Source: Scolanthus callimorphus (taxonomy: Eukaryota > Cnidaria > Anthozoa > Actiniaria > Edwardsiidae). Taken from it: a stretch of 64,000 nucleotides of DNA. The stretch spans positions 248,001 through 312,000 of the forward strand of contig JAWWUD010000105.1 in NCBI GenBank assembly GCA_033964015.1, given 5' to 3'. The notes beneath the pieces are model-generated. The model did no database searches and had not been told where the DNA came from. It saw only the letters and a list, made by a program, of their open reading frames with translations. Positions within the stretch are counted from its first letter, which is position 1. Each line of letters opens with the position of its first letter. The position numbers and the translations under genes were made by a program. Below are positions 43,030-55,644 of the stretch, piece by piece.

Positions 43030-44631
43030 TTAGACTACCGCACTACAGGAGCACAAGGAGACTGCCGCTCTAAGAGTTTGCTCATAAGGCGCCCTTAGAC
43101 GAACCGGAGGAGTGGGCGTGTCTAGGCCAAGTTCCGTACACACTGTCGCCATCATGTTTATGGTGAGTTTTTTTAGCTGGTTTCCTCTTACCAGTTGGCA
43201 AACATCATATTGGTCGTACACGATTGGATGCTGCAGGCCAAGTTGCTGGTTGATGTTTTGCCGGGCATCTTCGAAATCCTTTGTCGCTGCAAATATGTCT
43301 GCTTTGATTGCAGAGCTAGGCGAGAGAAAAATGCAGGTATCTGTTGCGGCATCAGAAACTCAGCTATACCGCGCTCCACTTTCATTTCGTGCCCTGCGCA
43401 TATCTCTTGCGACTTACTCTGGATCGTGGTTGTTACCTGAGAAGATACAAGGAGATGACGTTTGTTTGTTTGTTTGTTTGTTTGACGTTTCTGCTTGTCA
43501 GTAACCGCCCTCCTTGTTTTGATTCCTTGAGCGCCCATCCCATAGCATTAGGTAGGGCATCTTCTCAAGACGAGTGCTCAACAAAGGATAAGGTTGGGAT
43601 GATTCCAGCTCCTTTCTAGGCGCCTGGCGTAATCTTCCTTGGCCATATCTAAAACCGTCTTGCACTCTACAGCATGGGAACAAGCTTCAAGCGAGAGAGA
43701 CTGGCGCTGTAACATTCTCACGCAGCCATCGATTGGGCACGCGAAAAGGTTGTTCGAATCGATTGGCTCTTCAGCACTATTTTCTGTGTGGACTGATCGG
43801 TTTGGTGCCTTAACAGACTGAATACCCACGTCCTTGAAGCCCATATCACCCGAAAACGTCTCATCAAACCATCGGCAATCAGCCTCTGCAATGCAAAACA
43901 AACAAACAGCAAAACAACAAGAGCTGCTTACAATTTTGAGACGGCTTGTTTTAAAATATGAAAATACTTTCTTCCAACACCAGATTTATATCGCGAACTT
44001 TTCAAGAACTTGAAAAATCTGATTATATAATTCCATTGTTATTGCTAAATTTAAACAATGGCACAAAAGACAAATTTTGGCGAAAAATTTCCCTAGCTCT
44101 TTTCACAAAATATTGACAGATAAAGAAAACAAAGTGATTGAGTACTGGCTACTGCACATATCACTCCGAGAACTCTTGATTTTTATGATCTTTCCTTTTC
44201 CAATTCCATACGCTCGCCAGGCGACTATATTCCCATCGACATACCGGAAATTATTAAGCTTGCTAATGGAGGGTATTTTGGATGCCTCAGGCTCTTGCTG
44301 ACTGACTGCTCGACTAACGATCGCAACACGTACTCCACCGAGCCCCCCGTTAGATAATAGTGCCTCCTTCAACTGCTCCACAGTGGTGACGTCGTGGCCT
44401 TCATTGAGATAGATGCGAATGCGACTTTTCAGCGCGCTGCCAGTCGATCTGCGGCGGCTTTCCCCCTTGTGGATCACTGAAGTCTGCCTGCTCAATCTGA
44501 ACTCCGGCTGCTTTGACAATTGCTGGTACCACGAGAATTGAAGAATTCGAGTGATAGCACCCTGCGTTGTCTTGGCGCAGGTACACACGCGAGAGTTCAG
44601 CGTCATCATTCTTCATGGTTTTCAAAATGTG
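43030..44631 (-). pseudogene. L2: decayed paralogue of the L1 gene
   Basis: On the minus strand the first exon starts after ccacatttaacag at 44631 with HILKTMKNDDAELSRVYL, RQDNAGCYHS and ADFSDPQGGK. It shifts frame and continues ALKSRIRIYLNEG, LLSNGGLGGVRVAI and WRAYGIGKGKIIKI, ending at CGGA|gtgata (44165). A 279-bp intron ends in gcattgcag. The next exon (from 43885) has CRWFDETFSGDMG and NNLFACPIDGCVRM, but the histidine half of the finger is altered. Frameshifted pieces follow: FLMPQQIPAFFSRLA, preceded by an expanded KQTNKQTNK tract, and the SAP-like end YDVCQLVRGNQLKKL...RAPYEQTLRAA finishing in CSC. The exons matching L1 exons 1-3 were not found. Upstream lies repeat E. Confidence 0.75.
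43458..43485. repeat. (GTTT)n microsatellite inside L2
   Basis: Six or so GTTT units interrupt the HTH-like coding block of L2 and encode the QTNK repeats on the minus strand. Confidence 0.75.
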
Positions 44632-44658
44632 CTGTTAAATGTGGTACCGCATGACCTT

Positions 44659-45077
44659 CCTTGAACAATTACTTACAAATAGTAATTTCAATTTATAACA
44701 ATGAAGTACCAAACTCTGACATATTTATTCACTACACTGAATTTTACATAAATTATAGCCCTGATTTATAACTCCTAAAATATCTTCAGATCGGGCTTGA
44801 AGAATTTGGTGAAACTTCGGTTACACGTAGGCAATCAGTCAATCTCGAGGAAGCGTAGAGCATTTATCGAAAAAATGTAGGTACAGTCTGAAACTGGGGT
44901 GAGAGTAAAAATAGGCGTGGCCCCATGGTCACGTGATACTAGCTCCGATCTCCCCAACTTTTGTACTGGCATATATTTCAGTCTATTGGTAGTATGTTTG
45001 TTATATTGGCTGCGCGATAGAATTCAACCTGTTTTTATATGAGAGGTTCAAAATTACTGGGTCGATCCACCTTAGAA
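44659..45077 (-). repeat. Dispersed repeat E, copy 2
   Basis: Reverse-complement partner of 26095-26535 over its full length. It ends about 27 bp before the first recognisable L2 exon, so it either fills an L2 intron or replaced the gene's 5' part. Confidence 0.75.
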
Positions 45078-45079
45078 TT

Positions 45080-46610
45080 TATTACAGAGAAATGTATGGA
45101 GAAAAACACATTTTCTCTCATATCTCCCGTTTATGAGAGTCGGGAAAAAATGTTCGTATTTCAAAGTTTTTTTTGTTTACCGAGTAAGACAGCCAGCAAA
45201 AAAATATTGGTGAATTCAGTCCATTTACGAGTTACATTTTTAAATATAAAACTAGTACCTGAGAACTCAAACGTTTACAGAGGATTGTATGAGAATTCAC
45301 GATCGGAGATGATCATGTATAGTTTGTAATCGGTCCGCAGAAACAATATTTTGGTTGTGGAAAAAATGTTCGTATCACAATTGCATTTTCATCTATCCAG
45401 GAAGCTAATAAAACACAAATGCTTGCCCAAACTTGAAATTTCGCCTTACCTTTTTAGAGCTGAAAAAATCCGACAGAGTAATAACCCTTTGGTTCCTCGC
45501 TAAAGTACGAAAAATCCATGCCGGTCAAAATCTCCTTTGAAACTGTTCGTTCTGATTAAATTTAGCCACCATTTTGAAGGTACACTATTCCACGTTCTTC
45601 TGGAGACCTGAAATATTTAGGTTCCTCTAAAAAAAAAACCTTCAGTAAAGGCCTTCGGGATACGTGCTATCTGTACCACTCGAAAATAGTCCCGAAATCC
45701 ACGATGACAGTCACAACCACAGCGGGTCAGCGGATTCAGACACTCGTGGCAAAATTTGAAAGCGAGTTTTACAGAAGAAAAACGAGTTTAATAGAAAATA
45801 AAATCTCCGGAAAATATCCGGAAAGGGCAACAAAACCCCAAAACCGTCGAAAATCGAGTGGCTGTCATCTTGAATCCGACTCCAGCCATGTCACGCGATC
45901 ACGAAAACTCCATGTCACGGTGACGAGCGATGTCGCGTTTTTCTGGCGATGTGTCCTTTCTGCAATCTACTCTCGGTAATAGGTAACGCATATTTGAAGT
46001 TACTTCAAATAAAACATTTGTTAAATACATTTACAGACGACAATAAACTCCTGGCCAAATTATTGCACTAAGATATATTCCAGGGACCGTGGCGCGGTTG
46101 TCATTTGGATTTTAGTTCGAATGGGACAATATTTGAAATTTGTCTCTCAAAGATTTCCCACGCATGTACTTGGCAAAGTAAACACAGTCCAACACGTTCA
46201 TCTGCGGGGCAGGTTTGTTTGAACATTCACGTGAAAATGATAAAGATTCAATGGCAGACCGCGTCTCAAAGATTTGATTTGTTGATTCACTTATCTAAAA
46301 GACCGATATCGTTTCTAGTTGATCAAGAATATTCCCTCACTTTATGCAATGCGTAGGTGGTGGCCGGGTCGCTTGGATAGTTGTATTGTTCAATAAACAC
46401 TTTCCATTTTCAGAACCTTTGATGAAGAAACTTTCAGCACGGTTCAAAGAAACAGTCCACGACAAAAAGAAACACACATTTCGCGGTTCTCTATAGAAAT
46501 TTAGCTGAATATTTTACTAATTCCGGAAAATTTTGAATAAGAACGCTCGCTTCCTACAATTTGTTATGCAAACTTGCATCGTTCTGAACTTTCTCTTTTT
46601 CTTTTCTTCT
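45080..46610. other. No certain gene; weak exon-like stretches
   Basis: A possible acceptor (ttccattttcag, about 46413) precedes PLMKKLSARFKETVHDKKKH and a stop at 46493, but no donor or partner was identified. The 91-codon frame at 45704 is not supported. Confidence 0.3.
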
Positions 46611-46614
46611 GTAG

Positions 46615-46743
46615 ACTAGAAACCTGGCCAAGCTTTCTGAGGCATTGGAGGCAGTGATGGGTGGACCTCTTGCAAGGAGGTCACATGAGATCAAAACCAC
46701 GTGTTGCAGACTGTTATCTCAGTTAGAGTGCCTTGGTGGCTAG
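46615..46743 (+). CDS. Candidate terminal exon of an unknown gene
   Basis: An excellent acceptor (ttctctttttcttttcttctgtag) precedes 42 codons in phase 0 ending in TAG: TRNLAKLSEALEAVMGGPLA, RRSHEIKTTCCRLLSQLECL, GG. The composition is that of a helical protein. The exon stands between repeats; the upstream exons may be tens of kb away. It could belong with 32232-32999 only if the stop at 32997 is bypassed by splicing, which I cannot show. Confidence 0.45.
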   Translation, partial: TRNLAKLSEALEAVMGGPLARRSHEIKTTCCRLLSQLECLGG

Positions 46744-46806
46744 GGTATCATAAACCTCTCGACAGCTTCAACCTAGGAAAATACTGTTTACACCGGTTCG
46801 ACAACA

Positions 46807-49717
46807 TTAGTACAGGAAAATGGTGCAGGATTTATAGTGAATTGTGCAAATTAGGGAAACAAGCATGAAATTTGGCAGACTGATAGAGTTTCATACGCTG
46901 AACATTTTTAGAAGTGGAGCCACGCCCCAAAATGGATACTTCCAGTTTTATAGCCATGGAGTTAATTATCGTAAATAATTTTTAAACAACAGTTAACGTT
47001 TATCAAACGCTGTAAAACTTAGGACTGTGATAAAGCAAAGGACGATCAATTATGACACATACAGAACCACACCCTTCGATGGATACTTCCAGAGATATTA
47101 GCGCTTTATCCAAATATAAGGAAAATGACCACAGAAAAACTGTATGGGGCCAGATGGTTTTGAAATTTTGTACATAGAATGTCTTAAGTAATGCAAAAAA
47201 CTTGAGAGGTGGAGCCACGCCCCAAAATGGATACTTCCAGCTTTGCAGCAATGGAATTTGAATATCTGAAATATGTATTTTTAGAAACGACACTTAACGT
47301 CTCTTAAAAGTCTTGAAATTTGGAAGCACGATAAAACAATCGCATTCGGTCATTATGCATACCGGGTCACGCCCATTGATGTCAACTTACAGAGATATTA
47401 GCGCCGGATACAATTTTATAGAAAACGACCACAGACAAACTGTATGTGGCTAGACTATTTTGAAATTTATTACATAGGATGTATTTACCACTGCAAGTGC
47501 CTTGAGAGGTGGAGCCACGCCCCAAAATGGATACTTCCAGCTTTTCAACCATGGAATCTATCTTAAAAATCTTTTAGAAACGTCTTAACGTTTAGTTTCA
47601 AAAGTCATGAAACTTAAAACAGCGACAAGGAAAAGTACAATCGTTCATTATATGAACAGAGCCACGCCCTTGATAAGTATTTCCAGAGATCATAGTACTG
47701 AATACAATTATTAGCAAAATGGCCACTGAGAAACTGCATGTGGTCAGTCTTGTTTGAAGTTTGCAACGTTGAATGTGTTGAGCGTTTAATTAATTCGAGA
47801 GGTGAAGTCACGCCCTAAAACGAATACTTCCTGTTTTGCAGGAATGGAATTTGTGTATTACAGTTCCAGAGAAGTATAAAACTGGCCAATTAGAAATGGG
47901 TGTGGTTCTGTGTGTCCTGGATGATCTCCAACTAAGTTTCATGATGTTTGAGAAACTTTTAAGCGTTGACCGAATTAATTAATAATGACATGCATTTCAC
48001 ATTTACATTTCACTTTTTCTTACTGCCCAATTCAGTTTAATTTTTTCGCCAAAGTTTCAACTTCTTTCTTTCTTGTCTAAGTGCGACTTAACTTCAACCC
48101 TGTTGTGTATTTTGACACTGAACGATCAGCTACTATTATATAATTTTTAAAGCAAATTTCAGATTCTCTGCCAACATGATCATGTGATTTACTCTCAGTG
48201 AATCTCATGTTCAATAAAACAATTAGCGAAGAAAACCGTCTACGATATCATGAAAGAAAATGAGCCTCTGTTTCACTTTCTGTCAAACTTTTTTTAAATA
48301 CTTTTTTACTTTTCTTTTCATCGAGGTGTGACTGTTTAAAGGTTGTTTAAGTTTGCACTGTGTTATTTTATAGTGTGTATATGTATACCATATTTTCCAA
48401 TATAAAAAATAGACCGGCTTGACATGGCCAGTTCTCAGTGGTCAGTTTAAATGTCAATTGGATCAGCGCTATTATCTCTGGAAGTACAAATGAAAGGGCG
48501 TGCCTCTAGGTGTATATCGACCGAATGTACTTTGCTTGATGTTGGTCATACGTTTCAAGATTTTTGAGGAGACGTGTTGTTGTGTAAGTGTTTCTAGATA
48601 TATATCTTTAAATATAAATGTAATGGTTTTGTCATGACGTTACGTATTGTTTCTAAATACATATATCAGATAATAAATTCCATGACTGCAAAACTCTGGC
48701 GTAACAATTATGGGGCGTGACTCCACGGCCTCTCATGTTACTTGTAGTGGACATACATGTAGTGGATATACAGTTTCTCTGTGGCCATGTTAAAATAAAC
48801 TATAATAAACTATACTTTCTAGAGATTATTTTATAATCTTCATTTCTAGAAGTATCCATCAAAGGGTGTGGTTCGGTGTCCATAACGATTCCTTTGTTTT
48901 ATCACCGTGCTAAGTTTCACAGCTTTTAAGAAACGTTAATTGCTGTGCTTAAAATTATTTACGATAATTAAATGTCATGACTGTAAAACTGGAAGTATCC
49001 ATTTTGGGGCGTGGCTCCACCTCTCAAGGCACTTGCAGTGGTAAATACATCCTATGTACCAAATTTCAAAATAGTCTAGCCACATACAGTTTGTCTGATG
49101 GTCGTTTTATATAAAATTGTCTCCGGCGCTATTATCTCTGTAAGTTGACATGAATGGGCGCGGCCCGGTGTGCATAATGACCGAATGCGATTGTTTAATT
49201 ATGCTTCCAAATTTCAAGACTTTTGAGAGATGTTAAGTGTCGTTTCTAAAAATACATATTTCAGATATTCAAATTCCATTGCTGCAAAGCTGGAAGTATC
49301 CATTTTGGGGCGTGGCTCCACCTCTCAAGTTTCTTGCATTACTTAAGACATTCTATGTACAAAATTTCAAAACCATCTAGCCCCATACAGTATCTCTGTG
49401 GTCATTTTTCTTATATTTGGAAAAAGCGCTAATATCTCTGGAAGTATCCATCGAAGGGTGTGGTTTCTGTATGTGTCATGATTGATCGTCCTTTGCTTTA
49501 TCACAGTCCTAAGTTTTACAGCGTTTGATAAACGTTAACTGTTGTTTTAAAAATTATTTACGATAATTAATTCCATGGCTATAAAACTGGAAGTATCCAT
49601 TTTGGGGCGTGGCTCCACTTCTAAAAATGTTCAGCGTGTGAAACTCTATCAGTCTGCCAAATTTCATGCTTGTTTCCCTAATTTGCACAATTCTGCATCA
49701 TTTTCCTGCACTACATC
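46807..49717. mobile_element. 2.9-kb palindrome of 295-bp tandem units
   Basis: The left half carries four units with GTGGAGCCACGCCCCAAAAT then GGATACTTCCAG at about 46915, 47210, 47507 and 47800 (period 293-297 bp). The right half carries the complement at about 48700, 48997, 49295 and 49590. The outermost sequences match too: AGTACAGGAAAATGGTGCAG against CTGCATCATTTTCCTGCACT. The centre lies near 48250. No protein-coding frame is credible. It is probably a foldback-type element whose inverted repeats expanded in tandem. Confidence 0.8.
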
Positions 49718-49719
49718 CC

Positions 49720-50397
49720 GATTCGGCACATTCATAAAGACATGTTTTTTTTATTATACACCTGTTTCAATTAACTTTGCTCCGTGAAACCATGTATCGT
49801 GAACCGTGTATCGTGTTTCATAGCCTGCAATGCGTTGTTGGAACAATTCCCAAAATTTTCCTCATCTGAAAACTTGATAAGCTTTCTTCGTTACACGTTT
49901 CCTTGGAAAATATTAATTAGTCTGCTAAGCATCAAGAAAACTGGAAAACATTATTTTTGTTTCATAATTCTCAGAGCTCGTTTCAGTTCAATGCACACGA
50001 GTCAAAACAAAACTTGGTTGAAAATTTGCATAACAGCTCATAACCAAAATTATCTTTCCGTAAAACGGCAAAGCAAGAAAGCAGAATACTTTAAACCTAT
50101 TTCAGCGGAGTTTGTTATTTTCGAATTTAGTTCTGTCCGCCTGCAAATGCTTGGAATAGAACATAGGTTTTTAGTTTGAAATATTTTCTATGCAAATTTT
50201 CAGAGGCATTGCCGGGTGTGTGTGCATTGCCTAGAACGTACTGAAAATTTGTCGAACAAAGAAGATAGTGTTACATTAATCTGATGAAAAATTTACACAA
50301 GTTTACCAAAGAAATACCTTTCCAAAAGAGCTCGGTCATTATAGAGTTCTGAAGAAGAAAAGTCCATCATGCTTCCAGATGCGAAAATTTGTTGTAT
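49720..50397. other. No gene recognised
   Basis: The 131-codon frame at 49784 is AT-rich, has no recognisable motif and is treated as chance. Confidence 0.4.
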
Positions 50398-50400
50398 TTA

Positions 50401-50663
50401 GGCGGTGATTACATGAGACCGGTACGAACTCAGAGCGATCTGAGTTCGTATCGGCTCTCATACATTTCTTTATATGCGTTTACATGAGGCCGGTCTGGAA
50501 AAGTCCTGACCGGCACGAGTTCATTCCGGTTGCTGACCCGACACGAACGACTTTCGCATCCTTACCGGTCTCGCGTAAACACGACCAAAAAGGTGGTAAT
50601 TACATGAGACCGGTATGAACTCAGATCGCTCTGAGTTCGTACCGGTCTCATGTAATCACCGCC
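50401..50663. mobile_element. 263-bp MITE, TTA target duplication
   Basis: GGCGGTGATTACATGAGACC at the left and GGTCTCATGTAATCACCGCC at the right, arms about 45 bp. TTA lies on both sides (50398-50400 and 50664-50666). The size and 3-bp TWA target suggest a PIF/Harbinger derivative. Confidence 0.85.
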
Positions 50664-51442
50664 TTAGTTGCTCCCATGACACACTGCAGGCTATGAAGCA
50701 CGATTCATGGTACATGGTTCAACGAAGCAAAATACCAAGTGATCTCCCGCGCGAAAATGTGATATCTTCACACGTGAAAATAACATGCTATTTCACGCGT
50801 GAAATAACACACTTGCCTGCTCGAGTTTTAAGATATACTAAATTAAATAGCAGTTTGGTATTTACATGGCCGCTAGGGGAATTCGAATTTTATGTTCTCG
50901 TGTTCAAATTTATCTCACTCGATCGCGTCCGCGCGGCCATCCTCTATAGATTTCATTGACAAAAGGAGAAAAATGCATTCATCCATTACTGTATTTAATT
51001 TTTGCTATACACAATCCTGCTTTTCTAGCATGCGGAGAAGATGGGTGATAACTATTTTACAAGCATACAAATGGATTAGCAGTGTAATTTTAATTAAAAG
51101 ATTTGACAGCGTCCTTGTTGATCTAAATGTTTACAGTGCGGTGAAAGGATCTCGTAGAGTGTTACGCTGAATATTTTATTGTTTAAGGTGGCCCGCGCCT
51201 GTTTCACAGGAAAAAGATGCTAACATTTAATCGCAGTCTTTATCCAGAAAAAAAGTGCGTTGATTGCTAATATTTTTTGCTGCTAGAAATAACAGATTAC
51301 TTGAGATTATACTGCAGGAAAATTATAATAAAAAAGTTACACCGATTACACAAAGCAATCAATTTTCGAAGGTAGACATCTAACAAGAACAATTTTCCTT
51401 AACACAAAGACTAGACAAATTCTCTTTTCAGTAGGCTCAGAC

Positions 51443-51612
51443 CCCGTCCACACTAACGCGTTTTCGTTTGAATCCGTATACTTTTTGATACGGTTAGGCC
51501 TTTCGTCCACACTGACACGCTGATCGTTTTCATCGAATCCGTATAAGTTTGAAAACGCTCTCGAAAGTGAATAAAAACGAATCCGTATACATATCGTTTT
51601 AGTGTGGACGGT
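51443..51612. mobile_element. 170-bp MITE, CCGTCCACACTAA termini
   Basis: CCCGTCCACACTAACGCGTT opens and CGTTTTAGTGTGGACGG closes it. Internal AATCCGTATA repeats occur in both orientations. Confidence 0.7.
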
Positions 51613-51696
51613 CGAATCCGGATAACAATGAGAACAATAACGTCAACTGTACCATTAATTTGAGACTGCGTTGCACACGTCACATCAAATACTACC

Positions 51697-52112
51697 ATTT
51701 GCGATCTTCCGTGAGGCGTGACGCGACAACTATGATTGGAAACGTTTGTATCGCAGACGTTTGTCAATCCAAACTTTTTGTTTCGCTTATTAAACTGCAC
51801 GTGCAGGGATGTGAAACTTTCATGTTTCCCGTGGAAAATCTCTAAAGTTACAGAAGTTACACACAAAAATCGAAAAACTTACAGAATCTAGGCATTTCTG
51901 ACAAGAAAAGGTACTAAATGTTTTGATATTATTTAACTTAGGATGACTTAAACTAATATTAGCGCGACAGAAACTCGAAATTTTTAGTATAAAATTTGAT
52001 CCTCATTAGCAAAGTTTCGTGGACCAAACAAAAAGTTTTGATTGACAAACGTCTGCGATATAAAGTTTTCAACCTAGTTGTAGCGTCACGCCTTACGGAA
52101 GGTCGCAAATGG
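51697..52112. mobile_element. Inverted-repeat element, 90-bp arms
   Basis: TTTGCGATCTTCCGTGAGGC, GTGACGCGACAACTATGATT and CAGACGTTTGTCAATCCAAA are mirrored at 52023-52112 with several substitutions. The interior is about 230 bp of AT-rich DNA. Confidence 0.7.
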
Positions 52113-52149
52113 ACAGTAAAAACTGATCTCTTGTTTTAGTAGGGTGGCT

Positions 52150-52745
52150 TAGTGACTTTTTTGTGCAATTTCGCGTAAAGGTACCAATTTGGCATGAATG
52201 TTCCTTGGGTCATCCCGAACAAAACTAGAAGGGGTGCCAGACGATTCGCACTGTGTAGGGGTGGGTAGGGCAGTTTTGTCACAAAAATGTAATCCTGTTT
52301 TTGTAACCCAAATATGGCTGAATTCGTGTATTTTTATAAATCTTCGTGTTCTTTGGTAAGTTTTGAACAATTCCAGAAAGGTGTCACATTTTGAAATTAA
52401 GGGGGGAGGGGAGGGGAATTTTGTCAAATTATCATAACAGATTCAATTTGGCGCGTCAGTTTAAGTGGGCAACTGATCAAATTCGGCACACATGTTCTAT
52501 GGATCACCCTTAACAGATTCGGAAGGGGTGCCAAAATCCGACACCAAGGGGGGAGGGGAGGGGAATTTTGTCAAATCTTCATAACTGATTCAATTTGAGG
52601 TGTCAGTTTAAGCGGGCAACTGATCAAATTCGTCACACCTGTTCTATGGATCACCCTTACCAGATTCGGAAGGGGTGCCAAATAATCGGACACCAAGGGG
52701 GAGGGGAGGGGAATTTTGTCAAATTATCACAATGCATTCGATTTG
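52150..52745. repeat. Tandem array, period about 145-150 bp
   Basis: Units contain GGGGAGGGGAGGGGAATTTT, GTCAAATTATCATAAC, GGCAACTGATCAAATTC and GATTCGGAAGGGGTGCC. Three clear units follow a diverged one at 52150-52400. Confidence 0.7.
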
Positions 52746-53830
52746 ACATGTAAATTTAAGTGTGCAACTCCTTGACTCGGAAATGAAAGACGCCCAGAAA
52801 GCCGGCACTGTGAACAAGCAGCCAGAGAAAGAGAGGGTCAAAGACGAAGAAGAGGAAAACATTAGGCAGGCTGGTGTTTTTGGTGCTATGTACAGTTAAT
52901 ACTATTGTGACCATTAATAATTATTCTATGTAGACTTTAATGTAGAATGTAGAAATGCAGAGCATAGTATAACAAAGTCTATGATGTGGTTTGAGTGGTT
53001 AAAACTTTGATAATGTGCAGGTCTTTGAAATCCTGTTTCGTTTTCAAGCCTTTGGCAGCGGCCACAAGAAAACCTTGGTAATTTTTCTTGAATAGTCGCC
53101 GCTTTAAGAAAAAAGCTTCCAAAGTTCGCAATCGTCAGTTTCCCATACAAATTCGTAAAAATTTGCTCCGTATTCATAACCCCGAGTACTATGCTTTTTT
53201 CAACCACATATCATGGAAAGCATGTCAAATTGTATATGAAGCAATGCATAATACAACAGCAAGGGTAATTTAGTGTGAGAATTAAAGCTAATCAGATGTG
53301 ATGTTTTTTGTCGAGTTACTTGACATGCATTTTGCCGTTTTCTCTGTATTTGAGGCTCCCGCCAACCCTATAATGAGGCAACGCGCGAGTGATTTTAGTC
53401 GTTAATATTATGCGCATAACCATATGACCAGCCATTCTTCGCGATGTCTTTGGTGTTGTTGTTGCTGTTTTAAAACAACCATACTGCATCGCAGTGACAT
53501 TTCGTGGAATGGGGAAATCAGCTGGATTTAGGGAAGTAACAAATCTGATTGGAAAATATTCTGCACACCCGTTAGCTTAAAAATTCAGGAAGATGACTTT
53601 TTATAATGCTACAAAATAAATCGAGATACCATCGAACGACTGACAGCAGCTAAAAACATTTCTTGCTTCTGATATAAATTTGACATCCCGGCCCCGCTTA
53701 GTAAAAAGTCAATTGGTTATCCTACCATTAACGCAAGAAAATGAGATCCTAAAGAAACTGGTTTTGTGGCTCGAAAATTAAGGTCAGATTTATTATATAA
53801 ATTGTGTGTTTCCAAAAAATATCCATACCT

Positions 53831-53849
53831 GGGGGGGGGGGGGGGGGGG
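53831..53849. repeat. Poly(G) tract, 19 bases
   Basis: It follows TGTGTGTTTCCAAAAAATAT then CCATACCT, the end of the 42687-type MITE, so it is an expanded C/G tract of a MITE fragment. Confidence 0.8.
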
Positions 53850-55644
53850 TGTGTTAACGAGCGGAAATTATTTTCCAGATGGTTAATAGCAAACTGCATT
53901 TCTTGTACCGAGTCGGAAACGCGCTAAGTTTTGCGTGAATGTTTGTTTTTCGCTGAAAAGACGTTGTTCACGGTTTCTACAATTAATTAATCATCTTTTC
54001 AAAAACAATGAAATGTAGTATTAGCGGAGCTCCTTGCGGCGGCCGAAGGCCGCCGCAGAGCGGAGCACCATACCTAAGAAAACAGCGTCAAAATAAAGGC
54101 AGATAACTGTAAATACAGCATTTCGTAGTATTGGGTAACCTGTGGAAATTGCTAGGGGTCGATCCGAATTTTGGACGTCTTGGCAAGTCCCGGATGTGTA
54201 ACGTGGCCGTGATCGCTGACGTCACAATAACTCAATTGTGACGTCAAGCATGCTCAGCTAACAGGGGAAGGGTACGTCGCGTTGTCAAGGGAAGGGGGGT
54301 TGTTGAAATTTAACGTGCGTGAAAGTTTGCCGGCTTGCTCCTGAAATTCTCTCCCAGTCGGAGTTTCAAGGACTAGAAGAAAAGACAACTAACTGGAGTA
54401 CCATGCTATAAATAATTATGCCACAAAGGATAAACAACGTGAAGAGAAAGCCGTCGAATACAAACAAATATGGGTCGTATTATCAGAAAAGCAGAAAGAA
54501 ACGCCAAAAACTGAAGCACCAGAGCTAGAAACAGCGACCGGGAAAAAGCCGGGCAAATCAGAGCAGAAAGAAGGTAACCATCATATCTATACAAAATACT
54601 CGATAGTCGAGGAGGAAACGGTCTCGTTCAGACCTTCAGTGAGCCATAAAAACACAAATTTTCGGCTCTCCTCGAACTGATGGGGACTAACAATGATCAT
54701 TTCGTAAAACAAAGTTTCCGTACCATCTCGAACCATCTCGAACGACACAACTCCTCACGAGTAGCGTCGAACCATGCGCGGTATAGTAAAAAATAAGACA
54801 TTATACTTTTGAGCCCCTGGTCCCAAAAATAAGTTGTTGGATCTCATCTCTGTTTAATCACCGGAAATCACAGTCACTTTACTTTACAGGAAGCGGAAAT
54901 TAAAGTGGAAACAAGTTTCCATTGTTCAGACCACTACACGTGACACGACGCGGCAAAAGTTAATAGTGAAGTTGATCTCTAGAGTTCTAGTTGTACACAA
55001 GCACCTATACACACGAGGAAAATCACAGGCTGCAATTATGTTATACACACATGTTCTACTTCTCCACTGAATACGAAGTGTCAGGAAAGCTGAAGTCACA
55101 GGAACTAAAAACGTTTGTCACCATGCAGTTACGGAGATGTCATGGTTGCGGTGTGGATTGGAAACTCACTGTTCGCTGCAGTTGGACAAACATTCGGTAG
55201 TGAAATGGGCGAATTAAAGCTTATGAGGTGGACTAAAACTGCTAAGACACTTTGGTTAAGAATGTTTTGCACCCGTTTACATGATTTTCAATGACTGTAT
55301 GGACGAGTCCAAAGGAGATTTGATTCCTCGATTTAGAACAGTCAAAAGATGATCAAACTTTAACTGTGTTTTGAGTGTTTTGGTCTTTCATTGAATTATA
55401 GAATTACTTTATTCTATTGACACTGATAACGGCTATCTTTTATCTCTTGAAGATAAAACCTTCAACATGTGGTTAAATTTGTTTTGGATTCTGAGTGAGT
55501 GATCGGTTTGTTCCCGAAATGTGAATTAACAAGAAAATTTTCCTTGCTCAAGGCCGGAATAAAAAGTTAGCAGAGTGCACAGAAAGACACTCACGTTTTC
55601 CCATATTTGTTGGCTCAGTATCAAAATAGCCCTTGTTATGTTTC

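Noticed and set aside
43112..43504. 130-codon plus-strand frame
   Set aside because: It is the antisense of the L2 pseudogene and the GTTT microsatellite.
49784..50179. 131-codon plus-strand frame
   Set aside because: AT-rich chance frame next to the giant palindrome, with no motif and no splice or start context.
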